From the NCBI GenBank assembly GCA_027488985.1, contig JAIYAR010000013.1:372001-436000 (forward strand): 64,000 bases of DNA. The letters are read 5' to 3'. The DNA is from Comamonadaceae bacterium (GTDB taxonomy: Bacteria > Pseudomonadota > Gammaproteobacteria > Burkholderiales > Burkholderiaceae_C). Below, in pieces: positions 33,845 to 43,156 of this stretch. Numbering within the stretch: position 1 is the stretch's first letter; each line of letters opens with the position of its first letter. The notes beneath the pieces are model-generated. The model was not told the origin of the DNA and ran no database searches. It saw nothing but the letters and a program-made list of their open reading frames with translations. The position numbers were made by a program, and so were the translations under genes.

Positions 33845-36780
33845 CAGCCCCCCGCCAGACGCAATTGCTCAACCGGCACAGGCCGCCCGAAAAAAAATCC
33901 CTGAAATGCCCTGCAGCCTGCCTGCAGCAGGAAATCGCGCTGGCCTTGCGTTTCCACCCCCTCAGCCACCACCCCGAGATCCAGACTCTTGGCCAAACTC
34001 AGGATGGTGCGCGCGATGGCCGCGTCGTTAGCGTCGGTCAGCACATCCCGCACGAACGATTGATCGATTTTGAGTTGATCCAGCGGCAGCCGCTTGAGAT
34101 AGGCCAGAGATGAGTAGCCCGTGCCGAAATCATCCAGCGAAAAACTCACTCCGATAGACCGCAACTCACCCATCTTCAGTACAGCCTCTTCAAAGTCGGT
34201 CAGCAGCAGGCTCTCCGTAAGTTCCAGCTTCAGACGGTAGGGGTTCGCGCCGCTGGTGCGCAGCAAATCCAGAATGTGCGTGGAGAAATCCGGATGCCGG
34301 AACTGTCGGGCACTCACATTCACCGCGATGCTGAGCCGTTGGGTGTGGGGGCTGTCATTCCATGCCACCAACTGCGCACATGCTGCCTCCAGCACCCACC
34401 GCCCCAAGGGCAAGATCAACCCTGTTTGCTCGGCCACCGGAATAAAGATAGCCGGCGACACCATGCCGCGCACCGGGTGCTGCCACCGCAGAAGAGCCTC
34501 TACGCCCGTCACACCGCCGGCCTGATCCACCACCGGCTGGTAGTAAAGAACGAATTGCTCGTCCTGCAAGGCGCGGCGTAGATCGGCCTCCATCTCCGCC
34601 CGCTCAGAGGCTGCGGCCTGCATATCAGGATCGAAGAAACGCAAGGTATTGCGCCCTGCGCCCTTGGCCTGGTACATGGCCAAGTCAGCACGCTTGAGCA
34701 GCTCTTCAATGTTGTGCTTGTGCTGGAAGAAGAGCGTCACGCCGATGCTGGGCGAACTGTGCACATTGTGGTTGCCCAATGCAAACTGCTTGTTCAATGC
34801 GCTAAGCACCTTCTTGGCGACGACTTCCGCCTGACTTGCCGCCACCAAGGCATCCCCGTCCAGTTCCTCCAGCATCACCACAAACTCGTCGCCCCCCAGG
34901 CGGGCCACGGTGTCGGCGCTGCGCACACATTCCTGCAGGCGCTGCGCAACCTGTTGCAACAGCAAATCGCCCATGTGGTGCCCCAGCGTGTCGTTCAAAA
35001 CCTTGAAGTTATCCAGGTCGATGAACAACAGGGCTCCATGCAGCCCGTTGCGCGTGCTGGCCTCCAGGGCATGCTGCAGGCGATCGATCAGCATGCGGCG
35101 GTTGGGCAGAGTGGTCAGTGCATCAAAAAATGCCAAGCGCTCAATCTCGGCCTCAGCCGCTTTGCGGGCAGATATGTCACGCCCGGTACCCCGGTAACCG
35201 CAAAAAGTCCCTTGCGCATCAAAAATGGGCGCACCACTTATAGAGACCCACATGAAGCTGCCATCCAGCAGCACCCTTTGCATCTCAAATTCCTGAAAGG
35301 TCTGGTGGGCAAACAGCACCTCTTGGTGGGCTTTCCATTGCGCGGGAGAAACTCCGCGTGCGCCGGAGTCCCATCGGGTACGCCCCAGCGCCATTTGCGG
35401 TGCGAGGCGGTCTGCATTGATGCCGTTGCCATCGATTCGCACAAAGCGGAAGTCTGCGTCCTGCTCCCAATACCAGTCAGACGACAGGCTGGAGAGACTG
35501 CGAAAGCGCTCCTCGCTTTCCTGCAACTGCGCCAAGGCCCGCTTCTGCGAGGTGATATCGGTGATGGAACCGGTGAACAGCACCGAACCATCCTCCAGGC
35601 GCTGGGGCACTGAATTGCCGAGCAACCAGCGCATCTCCGATCCGGTATCCCGTGTGCGGAACTCGCAGTTCCACGGCACCATCAAGTCCCTGCTGCTCAG
35701 GCTGGTGCTGATGAGCCTTCCGACATCCTCCCGGTGAACACGTCGCATGACGGCATTGGCGTCTGCATGTGCCTCTTCCATGGACACCCCGAAGAGCGGC
35801 ATCACACCGGCACTGACAAAGGGGAAGCTGAAACGCCCGTCCGCCCAAATCTGGAATTCATACACCATGCCCGGGGCGCGGCTTGTGATTTTCTGGATGA
35901 AGTCCAGTTGTTTTTGCAAGGCGTCACGTGCCTCCCGCTCTTCGGTAAATTCCTGCACGGCACCGAAGTCCGCCAAAACACGGCCATCTGCCACCTGACG
36001 GTGCATGCGGGAACGGGCCCAGAGCGTGCGACCGTCCTCCCGCAACCAGCGGAACTCAACCACTGAGCCGTCCATGCGATGACGCGCCTCCCTGAGCCGG
36101 GGCAAATCCTCCGGATGTACGCCTTTCCACAACGCATTGGTGGTGGTCAATGACACCTCACCCAGACCCGCCATCAAGGCCAAGCCACGGGAGACCTGCA
36201 CCCGTTCATCATTGGGGTAGGACACCCAGTGCCCGACCTTGGCGACGGACTCGGTCAACTCATGCAGTTTGACTTGCCGGTTCATGGACGCATTGGCCTG
36301 CTCAAGCGCCTGCTCACCGGCTTTAAGGGCCTCCCGGGCGAGTTGCTCGGCGGTAACGTCTCTCAGGTAAATCAGCAGGTATGGCTCACCGGCCTCCTCC
36401 AGCATGGCCGCATTGATACGTACCACGCGGGGAATTCGGTCTTTCATGACCAGTGTCACATCCGTGTCGGCGACGCGGCCGCCGATTTGCAAGCGCCCGA
36501 ATACTTGCTCCCGCTCCTGTGGGTCCAGCCAATGTCCCAGCTCCACGGCGCTGCGGCCTATCACCTCTTCGCGGGTGTAGCCCGTCATCAGCAGCCACTC
36601 GCTGTTTACCTGTACCAGCACCCCATCCCGCACCCGGGTCAGCGCAATGGCTTCGGGGCTGCTCTCGAAAATCGCACGGAACACCGACAGGCCCACTCCG
36701 GCAGACGCCGCTTCCTTCGCCGCCGGCAAGGGGGCGGGCTCAGGCTGATTTGCGTCTGCTGGAAGTTGCACAAAGATCAT
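33844..36780 (-). CDS. PAS-GGDEF-EAL protein (cyclic-di-GMP cyclase/phosphodiesterase), upstream paralogue
   Basis: A 978-residue paralogue of the next gene with the same order: four PAS-type sensory segments, GGDEF (RLGGDEF, inhibitory-site RSAD) and EAL ([39 protein letters not shown]). Small PAS differences (for example RSAVELGHWLDPQEREQVFG) suggest different inputs. It starts with ATG at 36780, divergent from mutS across 87 bp that contains a small hairpin (GCCTGT at 36823, ACAGGC at 36836). Co-translation with the downstream copy is implied by the ATGA overlap. Confidence 0.93.
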   Translation of the reverse strand: MIFVQLPADANQPEPAPLPAAKEAASAGVGLSVFRAIFESSPEAIALTRVRDGVLVQVNSEWLLMTGYTREEVIGRSAVELGHWLDPQEREQVFGRLQIGGRVADTDVTLVMKDRIPRVVRINAAMLEEAGEPYLLIYLRDVTAEQLAREALKAGEQALEQANASMNRQVKLHELTESVAKVGHWVSYPNDERVQVSRGLALMAGLGEVSLTTTNALWKGVHPEDLPRLREARHRMDGSVVEFRWLREDGRTLWARSRMHRQVADGRVLADFGAVQEFTEEREARDALQKQLDFIQKITSRAPGMVYEFQIWADGRFSFPFVSAGVMPLFGVSMEEAHADANAVMRRVHREDVGRLISTSLSSRDLMVPWNCEFRTRDTGSEMRWLLGNSVPQRLEDGSVLFTGSITDITSQKRALAQLQESEERFRSLSSLSSDWYWEQDADFRFVRIDGNGINADRLAPQMALGRTRWDSGARGVSPAQWKAHQEVLFAHQTFQEFEMQRVLLDGSFMWVSISGAPIFDAQGTFCGYRGTGRDISARKAAEAEIERLAFFDALTTLPNRRMLIDRLQHALEASTRNGLHGALLFIDLDNFKVLNDTLGHHMGDLLLQQVAQRLQECVRSADTVARLGGDEFVVMLEELDGDALVAASQAEVVAKKVLSALNKQFALGNHNVHSSPSIGVTLFFQHKHNIEELLKRADLAMYQAKGAGRNTLRFFDPDMQAAASERAEMEADLRRALQDEQFVLYYQPVVDQAGGVTGVEALLRWQHPVRGMVSPAIFIPVAEQTGLILPLGRWVLEAACAQLVAWNDSPHTQRLSIAVNVSARQFRHPDFSTHILDLLRTSGANPYRLKLELTESLLLTDFEEAVLKMGELRSIGVSFSLDDFGTGYSSLAYLKRLPLDQLKIDQSFVRDVLTDANDAAIARTILSLAKSLDLGVVAEGVETQGQRDFLLQAGCRAFQGFFFGRPVPVEQLRLAGG

Positions 36781-36867
36781 GAACCGTTGAGTGTGACGTC
36801 CTTATGATAGGGCCTGATACCCGCCTGTGCCATAGACAGGCTTCCCCGTGAATACCCCATTCCCACT

Positions 36868-39477
36868 GTGACATCTCCCCTCGCAACCGCTCCGCTCGAC
36901 CAGCACACCCCCATGATGCAGCAGTATCTGGGGCTCAAAGCCGCCTACCCGGACACGCTGCTGTTCTATCGCATGGGCGACTTCTACGAGATGTTTTACG
37001 CCGATGCCGAGAAGGCGGCCCGCATTCTGGACATCACCGTCACCACCCGCGGCCAGTCCGCCGGGCAACCGGTGGTCATGGCCGGCGTGCCATTCCACTC
37101 GATGGAAGGGTACCTGGCCAAACTGATACGCCACGGCGAGTCGGTGGCCATTTGCGAGCAAACCGGCGAGGTGGGTGCCACCAAAGGTCCGGTGGAGCGC
37201 AAAGTGGTGCGGGTCGTCACCCCCGGCACCCTGACAGACGCCGAACTGCTGTCCGAAAAAACCGAATCCATGCTGATGGCCGTGCACCAAGGCCCGCGCA
37301 ACCGCTGTGGTCTGGCCTGGCTGTCCGTCACTCAGGGCGTGGTGTTTCTGGCCGAATGCACGCCTGACGAAGTGCCAGACTGGGTGAGCCGCATTGCCCC
37401 CAGCGAGCTGGCCTACAGCGCAGGCTGCACCACCACCTTTGAAGACCGCATCAAGCGCCTGCGCCACGGCACTGCTGTGTACCTGACGGCCCGCCCCGAA
37501 TGGCAGTTCGACAGCTCTTTGGGCCAGCGCAAACTGCTGGACGCCCTGCAAGCCGCCAGCCTGACCAGCTGGAACGCCCAAGAGCTGGCCCTGGCCCATG
37601 CGGCCGCGGGTGCCCTGATCGGCTACGCCGAGCACACCCAGGGACGTGCGCTCACCCACATCCACAGCGTGCAGGTGCAGCGCGACGACGCGCTCATCGA
37701 CCTGCCCGCCACCACCCGCCGCAACCTGGAGCTGGTGCAGACCCTGCGCGGCGAGGACAGCCCTACCCTGTTCAGCCTGCTCGACACCTGCATGACCGGC
37801 ATGGGCAGCCGCCTGCTCAAACGCTGGTTGCTGGAACCCCTGCGCGACCGCACCGAGGCACAGCACCGCCTGCTGGCGATTGCCACCCTTAGGAACAACA
37901 TTTGGCAAACCCTGCGCGGCCAGCTCAAGGGCTGCGCAGACGTAGAGCGCATCACCGCCCGCATCGCCCTGCGTCAAGTGCGCCCGCGCGAGCTGGTGGC
38001 GCTGGTACAAACGCTACAAAAAACGGAGCTACTCGCGCAGAATCTACGTGGGCTAGAGGGCTATTTGGCACATATTTGCAGCCGCCTGCAGCCGCCGGCT
38101 GAAGCCATCGCCCTGCTGGGGCGCGCCATTGCCCCCGAACCCGCCGCGTTGGTGCGCGACGGCGGCGTGATGGCTGACGGCTTCGATGCCGAGCTGGACG
38201 AGCTGCGCGCCATCCAGACCAACTGCGATGCCTTTTTGCTGGACCTCGAAGTCCGCGAAAAAGCCCGCACCGGCATTGTCAATTTGCGGGTGCAGTTCAA
38301 CAAGGTGCACGGCTTCTACATCGAAGTCACTACCGGTCAAGTGGACAAAGTGCCCGAGGACTACCGCCGCCGCCAAACCCTGAAGAATGCCGAGCGCTTC
38401 ATTACCCCCGAGCTCAAAGCCTTTGAAGACAAAGCTCTGAGCGCCCAAGAGCGCGCACTGGCCCGCGAGAAATGGCTGTTCGAGCAGGTGCTGGACCAGT
38501 TGCAGGCACACATACCGGCCCTCACCGCCGTAGCCCAGTCTCTCGCCGCACTGGACACTTTGTGCGCCCTGACCGAGCGCTCCCTCACCCTGAACTGGAA
38601 CGCCCCCCAGTTTGTGACCGAGCCCTGCATCGACATCACACAAGGCCGGCACCCCGTGGTGCAGGCCAGACTGGCAGAACTCAGCAACGGCAACTTCATC
38701 GCCAACGACACCCGGCTGGGCATGAAGCAGCGTATGCAGGTCATCACCGGGCCCAACATGGGCGGTAAATCGACCTATATGCGCCAGGTTGCGCTTATCG
38801 TGCTCTTGGCCAGCATCGGCAGCTACGTGCCTGCGCAGGCTTGCCGCCTCGGGCCCATCGACGCCATCCACACCCGCATCGGTGCGGCGGACGACCTGGC
38901 CAACGCCCAGTCCACCTTCATGCTGGAAATGACCGAGGCTGCGCAAATTTTGCACAGCGCCTCGCCCCATAGCCTGGTGCTGATGGATGAAATCGGCCGG
39001 GGCACCAGCACTTTCGACGGCTTGGCCCTAGCCAGCGCGATTGCCACCCAGCTGCACGACAAAACGCAGGCCTTCACCTTGTTTGCAACCCACTACTTTG
39101 AACTCACCGAGTTCCCCGCCACCCACCACGCGGCGCTGAACGTGCACGTGAGCGCCGCAGAAGCCGGCCGAGACATCGTGTTCCTGCACGCCATCGAACC
39201 CGGCCCCGCCAGCAAAAGCTACGGCGTGCAAGTCGCCCGCCTGGCCGGCATGCCCGCTGCGGTGCTCAACCACGCCCGCCACACGCTGGATGCACTGGAA
39301 GCGCAAGCCAGCGAGTCGCAAGCCCAAGTGGACCTCTTCGCCACGCCACCCGCTACCGAAATAGTAGCTGCCAGCGCAGTAGAGACGGCGCTGGCAGCCA
39401 TCAACCCAGATGCGATGAGCCCCAGAGAAGCCATGGACGCGCTCTACCAGTTGAAAGCGCTGGCCAGCAAGATTTAG
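36868..39477 (+). CDS. mutS: DNA mismatch repair protein MutS
   Basis: MutS recognises mismatches and starts methyl-directed repair with MutL. The 869-residue protein has the mismatch-contact [19 protein letters not shown], Walker [14 protein letters not shown], Walker [29 protein letters not shown], and the C-terminal helices [18 protein letters not shown]. It starts at GTG 36868 ([19 protein letters not shown]), giving the family N-terminus; the next ATG would remove 15 residues. It is unusual in carrying two in-frame copies of the 58-bp element, in the lever/clamp region (about 382-400) and in the linker after the ATPase (about 828-846). Both lie outside catalytic motifs. Confidence 0.97.
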   Translation: MTSPLATAPLDQHTPMMQQYLGLKAAYPDTLLFYRMGDFYEMFYADAEKAARILDITVTTRGQSAGQPVVMAGVPFHSMEGYLAKLIRHGESVAICEQTGEVGATKGPVERKVVRVVTPGTLTDAELLSEKTESMLMAVHQGPRNRCGLAWLSVTQGVVFLAECTPDEVPDWVSRIAPSELAYSAGCTTTFEDRIKRLRHGTAVYLTARPEWQFDSSLGQRKLLDALQAASLTSWNAQELALAHAAAGALIGYAEHTQGRALTHIHSVQVQRDDALIDLPATTRRNLELVQTLRGEDSPTLFSLLDTCMTGMGSRLLKRWLLEPLRDRTEAQHRLLAIATLRNNIWQTLRGQLKGCADVERITARIALRQVRPRELVALVQTLQKTELLAQNLRGLEGYLAHICSRLQPPAEAIALLGRAIAPEPAALVRDGGVMADGFDAELDELRAIQTNCDAFLLDLEVREKARTGIVNLRVQFNKVHGFYIEVTTGQVDKVPEDYRRRQTLKNAERFITPELKAFEDKALSAQERALAREKWLFEQVLDQLQAHIPALTAVAQSLAALDTLCALTERSLTLNWNAPQFVTEPCIDITQGRHPVVQARLAELSNGNFIANDTRLGMKQRMQVITGPNMGGKSTYMRQVALIVLLASIGSYVPAQACRLGPIDAIHTRIGAADDLANAQSTFMLEMTEAAQILHSASPHSLVLMDEIGRGTSTFDGLALASAIATQLHDKTQAFTLFATHYFELTEFPATHHAALNVHVSAAEAGRDIVFLHAIEPGPASKSYGVQVARLAGMPAAVLNHARHTLDALEAQASESQAQVDLFATPPATEIVAASAVETALAAINPDAMSPREAMDALYQLKALASKI
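38011..38068 (+). repeat. 58-bp dispersed palindromic element, copy 8 (inside mutS)
   Basis: ACGCTACAAAAAACGGAGCT, then ACTCGCGCAGAATCTACGTG, then GGCTAGAGGGCTATTTGG. In frame ([19 protein letters not shown]), more diverged from consensus than most copies. Confidence 0.7.
39350..39407 (+). repeat. 58-bp dispersed palindromic element, copy 9 (inside mutS)
   Basis: CCGCTACCGAAATAGTAGCT, then GCCAGCGCAGTAGAGACG, then GCGCTGGCAGCCATCAACCC. The stem GCTGCCAGCGC/GCGCTGGCAGC is perfect over 11 bp. It is in frame, encoding [18 protein letters not shown]. Confidence 0.85.
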
Positions 39478-39497
39478 CTCCTTCGCTTAGCTGGGGC

Positions 39498-39674
39498 GGG
39501 TAGGTCTCCGAAGAGGCGAAGCGTTTGCGCAGCGCCAAGGGCGCGTCACGCAAACCCATGTCCTTGTCGGGCGGGGAAGCGGTATGCGGGTTGGGTGCGA
39601 TTTGGGAACCGAAGGTTCATGAGCCCCCGGCCCGCACACCGCTTCCCCGCCCGACAAGGACAACCCACCTACCC
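39498..39674. repeat. Large inverted repeat (32-bp arms) between mutS and the Anbu gene
   Basis: Left arm 39559-39590 (begins TGTCCTTGTCGGGCGGGG) and right arm 39631-39662 (ends CCCCGCCCGACAAGGACA) are reverse complements at 31 of 32 positions, with a 40-bp spacer. A further pair, GGGTAGGT (39498-39505) and ACCTACCC (39667-39674), lies outside; on the left it is separated from the main arm by 53 bp, on the right by 4 bp. No gene is present in this 234-bp gap, and there is no T-run after the hairpin. Confidence 0.9.
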
Positions 39675-39711
39675 CGATACACTCTAGGTTTTGCCCCTAA
39701 CCACAAGAAAA

Positions 39712-40539
39712 ATGACCTACTGCGTCGCCATCAAACTCAACGCCGGCCTGGTGTTCCTCTCCGACTCCCGCACCAACGCTGGGCTCGATCAAATCAGCAC
39801 CTTCCGCAAGATGATCGTGTACGAGAAGCCCAATGACCGCTTCATGGTCCTGCTCTCGGCCGGCAACCTCAGCATCTCCCAGTCGGTGCGCGAGATCTTG
39901 CAGATCGAAAAGCTCAAGGACCACGAAGACGACGAAGGCATCACCATCTGGAACGCCAAGAGCATGTTTGATGCGGCCCGGGTGCTGGGCTCGGCCATCC
40001 GCAAGGTACAGGAGCGCGATGGCGCGGCACTCAAGAATGCAGGCGTGGATTTCAACGTGTCGCTGATCTTCGGAGGCCAGATCCAGGGCGAAGGCATGCG
40101 CCTCTTCCAGGTCTATTCGGCAGGCAACTTCATCGAGGCCACACCTGAGACGCCCTACTTCCAGGTGGGCGAATCCAAATACGGCAAACCGGTGCTGGAC
40201 CGCGTGATCACCCCTACAACCCCCTTGGACGAAGCTGCCAAATGCGCGCTGGTATCCATGGACTCCACCCTTAAGTCCAACCTGTCAGTCGGCTTGCCGC
40301 TGGACATGGTGGTGTACGAAGCCAATAGCTTCCAGACCGACAAGGTGGTGTGCATCGATGAAAACAACCCCTACTTCAAGATGCTGCACAACAACTGGGG
40401 CCAGAAGCTGCGCGAAGTGTTCGACAGCATTGAAGACCCCGCATGGGACGGCGGCCAGACCGAGGTGCCGCTGTTGATACCCAGCACCCGCAGCCTGCCT
40501 TTGAAGAAGATCACCACCCCTGACGAGAAATTGATTTAG
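39712..40539 (+). CDS. Anbu-type proteasome-like peptidase (COG3484)
   Basis: A 275-residue Ntn-hydrolase of the Anbu (ancestral beta subunit) family, related to HslV and the 20S beta subunit. After Met removal the protein begins TYCVAIKLNAGLVFLSDSR with candidate nucleophile Thr1, Asp17 in SDSR and Lys32 in FRKM, the expected triad. Other family parts: SRTNAGLDQISTFRKM, FMVLLSAGNLSISQSVRE, FNVSLIFGGQI. Anbu often sits with a transglutaminase-like and an ATP-grasp protein; here neither neighbour is present, and an alpha/beta hydrolase gene follows after 10 bp. ATG at 39712 is needed for Thr exposure. Substrates are unknown. Confidence 0.9.
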   Translation: MTYCVAIKLNAGLVFLSDSRTNAGLDQISTFRKMIVYEKPNDRFMVLLSAGNLSISQSVREILQIEKLKDHEDDEGITIWNAKSMFDAARVLGSAIRKVQERDGAALKNAGVDFNVSLIFGGQIQGEGMRLFQVYSAGNFIEATPETPYFQVGESKYGKPVLDRVITPTTPLDEAAKCALVSMDSTLKSNLSVGLPLDMVVYEANSFQTDKVVCIDENNPYFKMLHNNWGQKLREVFDSIEDPAWDGGQTEVPLLIPSTRSLPLKKITTPDEKLI

Positions 40540-40549
40540 TCTCGCCCGC

Positions 40550-41353
40550 ATGTCGACCATCGTTTTCTCTCACGCCAACAGCTTTCCCGCCGCCACCTAC
40601 AAGGTCCTTTTCAAAAGCTTGCGGGCCCGCGGCTATAGCGTCAAGGCGGTAGAAAAATATGGCCACGATGCACGCTATCCGGTCAGCGACAACTGGCCCC
40701 ACGTGGTGCAGCAACTCGTGGACTTTGCCTCCAAGGTGGTCGACAAAGGCGGCGAACCCGTCTGGCTCGTGGGCCACTCCCTGGGCGGATTTTTGAGCCT
40801 GATGGCCGCTGCGCAGCAGCCCGGGCTCGCCAAAGGCGTGGTATTGATTGACTCCCCGCTGGTGGGCGGCTGGCGTTCCCGCATGGTGGGCCTGGCCAAA
40901 ACCACACAGCTGGTGGGCTCCATCTCCCCCGGCGCAGTGAGCCGCAAGCGACGCAACAGTTGGCCGGATGCCGAGGCTGCGCTGGAGCATTTCCGGCATA
41001 AGAAGGCATTTGCCCGCTGGGACCCGCAGGTTCTGCAGGATTATGTAGATGATTTCCCTGAGGACGCCGATGGCAAACGGGTGTTAGCCTTCGACCGCGA
41101 CGTAGAAACCGCCTTCTACAACACCTTGCCCGACAACCTGGACCGCCTGCTGGCGCGCCATCCCTTGAAGTGCCCGGTGACGTTTATCGGTGGCGACCAA
41201 TCGGCGGAAATGAAGCAAGTCGGGATGGACCTGACCAACAAGATCACCAAAGGGCGAAACATGATGTTGGATGGCACTCACCTTTTTCCGATGGAGAAGC
41301 CCTTGGCAACGGCAGCTGCCCTGGAAGCTGCCCTGCGGAACATGGGCCACTGA
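40550..41353 (+). CDS. Alpha/beta-fold hydrolase
   Basis: A 267-residue serine hydrolase with the nucleophile elbow GHSLGG (about residue 83) and an oxyanion-type start TIVFSHANSFPAATY. The catalytic His is probably in LDGTHLFPMEKP near the C-terminus. It resembles AB_hydrolase_6 esterases/lipases; the substrate cannot be inferred. It starts 10 bp after the Anbu gene and ends 6 bp before the kinase gene, so the four genes 39712-44886 may form one transcript. Confidence 0.85.
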   Translation: MSTIVFSHANSFPAATYKVLFKSLRARGYSVKAVEKYGHDARYPVSDNWPHVVQQLVDFASKVVDKGGEPVWLVGHSLGGFLSLMAAAQQPGLAKGVVLIDSPLVGGWRSRMVGLAKTTQLVGSISPGAVSRKRRNSWPDAEAALEHFRHKKAFARWDPQVLQDYVDDFPEDADGKRVLAFDRDVETAFYNTLPDNLDRLLARHPLKCPVTFIGGDQSAEMKQVGMDLTNKITKGRNMMLDGTHLFPMEKPLATAAALEAALRNMGH

Positions 41354-41359
41354 TCTGCC

Positions 41360-43156
41360 ATGACCACCCCTGACCCCGACCTGATTGCCTCGTTGCAAAC
41401 CCAGCTCCGGGAACTCCAGGCGGACAATGAGACGCTGCGCTCATTGCTTGATCAGCAACAGATCCAGGCGCGCCAATGGCTGCAGCACCGCACCTCTGAA
41501 CTTCAGCGCGAAGCCGTCGAACAAAAAGACGCTGAGGCCATGCAGCGGGTCTTCTACCGCATTGCCGAGCGCGCGACGGCGGGCCTGTCGTTCTATGATT
41601 TTTTGCAGGTCGTGCACCAGCTGCTTCGGGAGCTGATGTTTGCCGACAATTTTTTCATCGCGCTGCACGATCACGACAAGGGCGTCATGGACTACCCCTA
41701 CTACGTGGACGAAAAAGACGGCGATGAGATGCAGCGCGATGGGGTGCCTTACAAGCGGGGCATGACCGAGTTTGTGCTGGAAAGTGGCAAGCCCCAACTG
41801 ATGGACGGCGCACGGTTCATGGCACTGCGCGAGAGTGGCTTCATGGCCGAGGCGTCGGGAGATCTCAGCTTTACCTCGTGGTTGGGCGTACCCATGCAGA
41901 TCCATGGCCGCACGGGTGGAGTGCTGGTGGTGCAGGGCTATACCGCCGACGTCATTTATGACGACAACGATGCCAACATTCTTGGCTTCTTTGCCAATCA
42001 CGTCAGTGCCGCCATCGAGCGATACCAGGCCATCGAAGCGCTGCGGAAATCCGAGGCGCGGTACCGGTCGGTGATCGAAAACGTGGGCGTGGGGGTAGTC
42101 GTGGTGCAAGACGGCCGCATGGTGTTTGTGAACCCCAGCATGGAACGCATCGTGGGCCACACCACGGCTGCTCTCATGGCCATGCCATTCACCGGTGCCA
42201 TCCACCCGGAAGACAAACCCACCGTCATCGAGCGCCACCAGCGCCGCCTCCGGGGTGAAGCTGTGGAGGAAAACTACAGCTTCCGCATCATCACGGCCCA
42301 AGGTGAGGTCCGTACGCTGGACTTGTCAGCCGTGTTGATCCAGTGGAGCAACCGCGATGCCACCCTCCTGTTTGTGGTGGACGCTACCGCCCGCGTCAAT
42401 GCAGAGCTCAACCAGAAACGCGCGTTGCAGCAGCAAATTGAGCTCAATGACCTCAAAAGCCGGTTCATCACCATGGCGTCGCACGAGTTCCGTACGCCGC
42501 TCGCCACGATCCATGGCTCTGTGGATTTGTTGATGCATTACGACGACCGCATGCCTGCGGACAAAAAACGCCTGACCCTGCAAAAAATCGACGAAGCCGT
42601 CGACCGCATGACCCACATGCTGGAAAACGTGCTGGTGATAGGCCGCTCCGATGCGGGCCGCCTGCAATTCAAGCCCCAAGCGTCACCAGTCAATGCGTTC
42701 TGCCGCAGCCTGGTGGATGAGTTGCGCAGCGCCATGGCCGAGCCCTTCAGCCGGATCCAGATGAATCTGGATCTTCCCCCTGATGCGCACTACTACCTTG
42801 TGGACGAAACCCTGATCCGCAATATCGTGGGAAACCTGCTGTCCAACGCCATCAAATACTCACCGCATGGCGGTCGGGTAAGCCTGAGCGTGCAGCCACT
42901 ACCCGGGGAGCTGGAGATCCGGGTCACGGACCAGGGTATCGGCATTCCGCTGGCTGACCAACCCCAGTTGTTTGAGAGTTTTCACCGCGCCAGCAACGTG
43001 GGCACCATCTCCGGTACCGGCTTGGGCCTCACGATAGTCCGGGAAGCCGTGCAATGCCACGGTGGGCGCATTTCAGTGCAAAGTACGCCCGGCGAAGGCA
43101 GCACCTTCACGGTGGTTCTGACGGCGCCGCAAATGGCTCAGGAGAATGCCCAGTGA
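41360..43156 (+). CDS. GAF-PAS sensor histidine kinase
   Basis: A 598-residue soluble kinase. An N-terminal coiled coil (about 8-60) leads to GAF (about 65-225), PAS (about 230-350), HisKA with the phospho-acceptor in [14 protein letters not shown], and HATPase (N box [11 protein letters not shown]1 DQGIGIP, F box [10 protein letters not shown]2 GTGLGL). No membrane segment is evident, so it senses a cytoplasmic signal. Its TGA overlaps the GTG start of the cognate response regulator as GTGA. Confidence 0.94.
   Translation: MTTPDPDLIASLQTQLRELQADNETLRSLLDQQQIQARQWLQHRTSELQREAVEQKDAEAMQRVFYRIAERATAGLSFYDFLQVVHQLLRELMFADNFFIALHDHDKGVMDYPYYVDEKDGDEMQRDGVPYKRGMTEFVLESGKPQLMDGARFMALRESGFMAEASGDLSFTSWLGVPMQIHGRTGGVLVVQGYTADVIYDDNDANILGFFANHVSAAIERYQAIEALRKSEARYRSVIENVGVGVVVVQDGRMVFVNPSMERIVGHTTAALMAMPFTGAIHPEDKPTVIERHQRRLRGEAVEENYSFRIITAQGEVRTLDLSAVLIQWSNRDATLLFVVDATARVNAELNQKRALQQQIELNDLKSRFITMASHEFRTPLATIHGSVDLLMHYDDRMPADKKRLTLQKIDEAVDRMTHMLENVLVIGRSDAGRLQFKPQASPVNAFCRSLVDELRSAMAEPFSRIQMNLDLPPDAHYYLVDETLIRNIVGNLLSNAIKYSPHGGRVSLSVQPLPGELEIRVTDQGIGIPLADQPQLFESFHRASNVGTISGTGLGLTIVREAVQCHGGRISVQSTPGEGSTFTVVLTAPQMAQENAQ

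Noticed and set aside
32585..33904. Open frame of 439 codons opposite the PAS-GGDEF-EAL genes
   Set aside because: Spans the junction of two real overlapping minus-strand genes and has no family similarity.
38067..38081. Sigma-54-like TGGCAC...TTGCA inside mutS
   Set aside because: Spacing is N4 instead of N5, and it is within conserved coding sequence.
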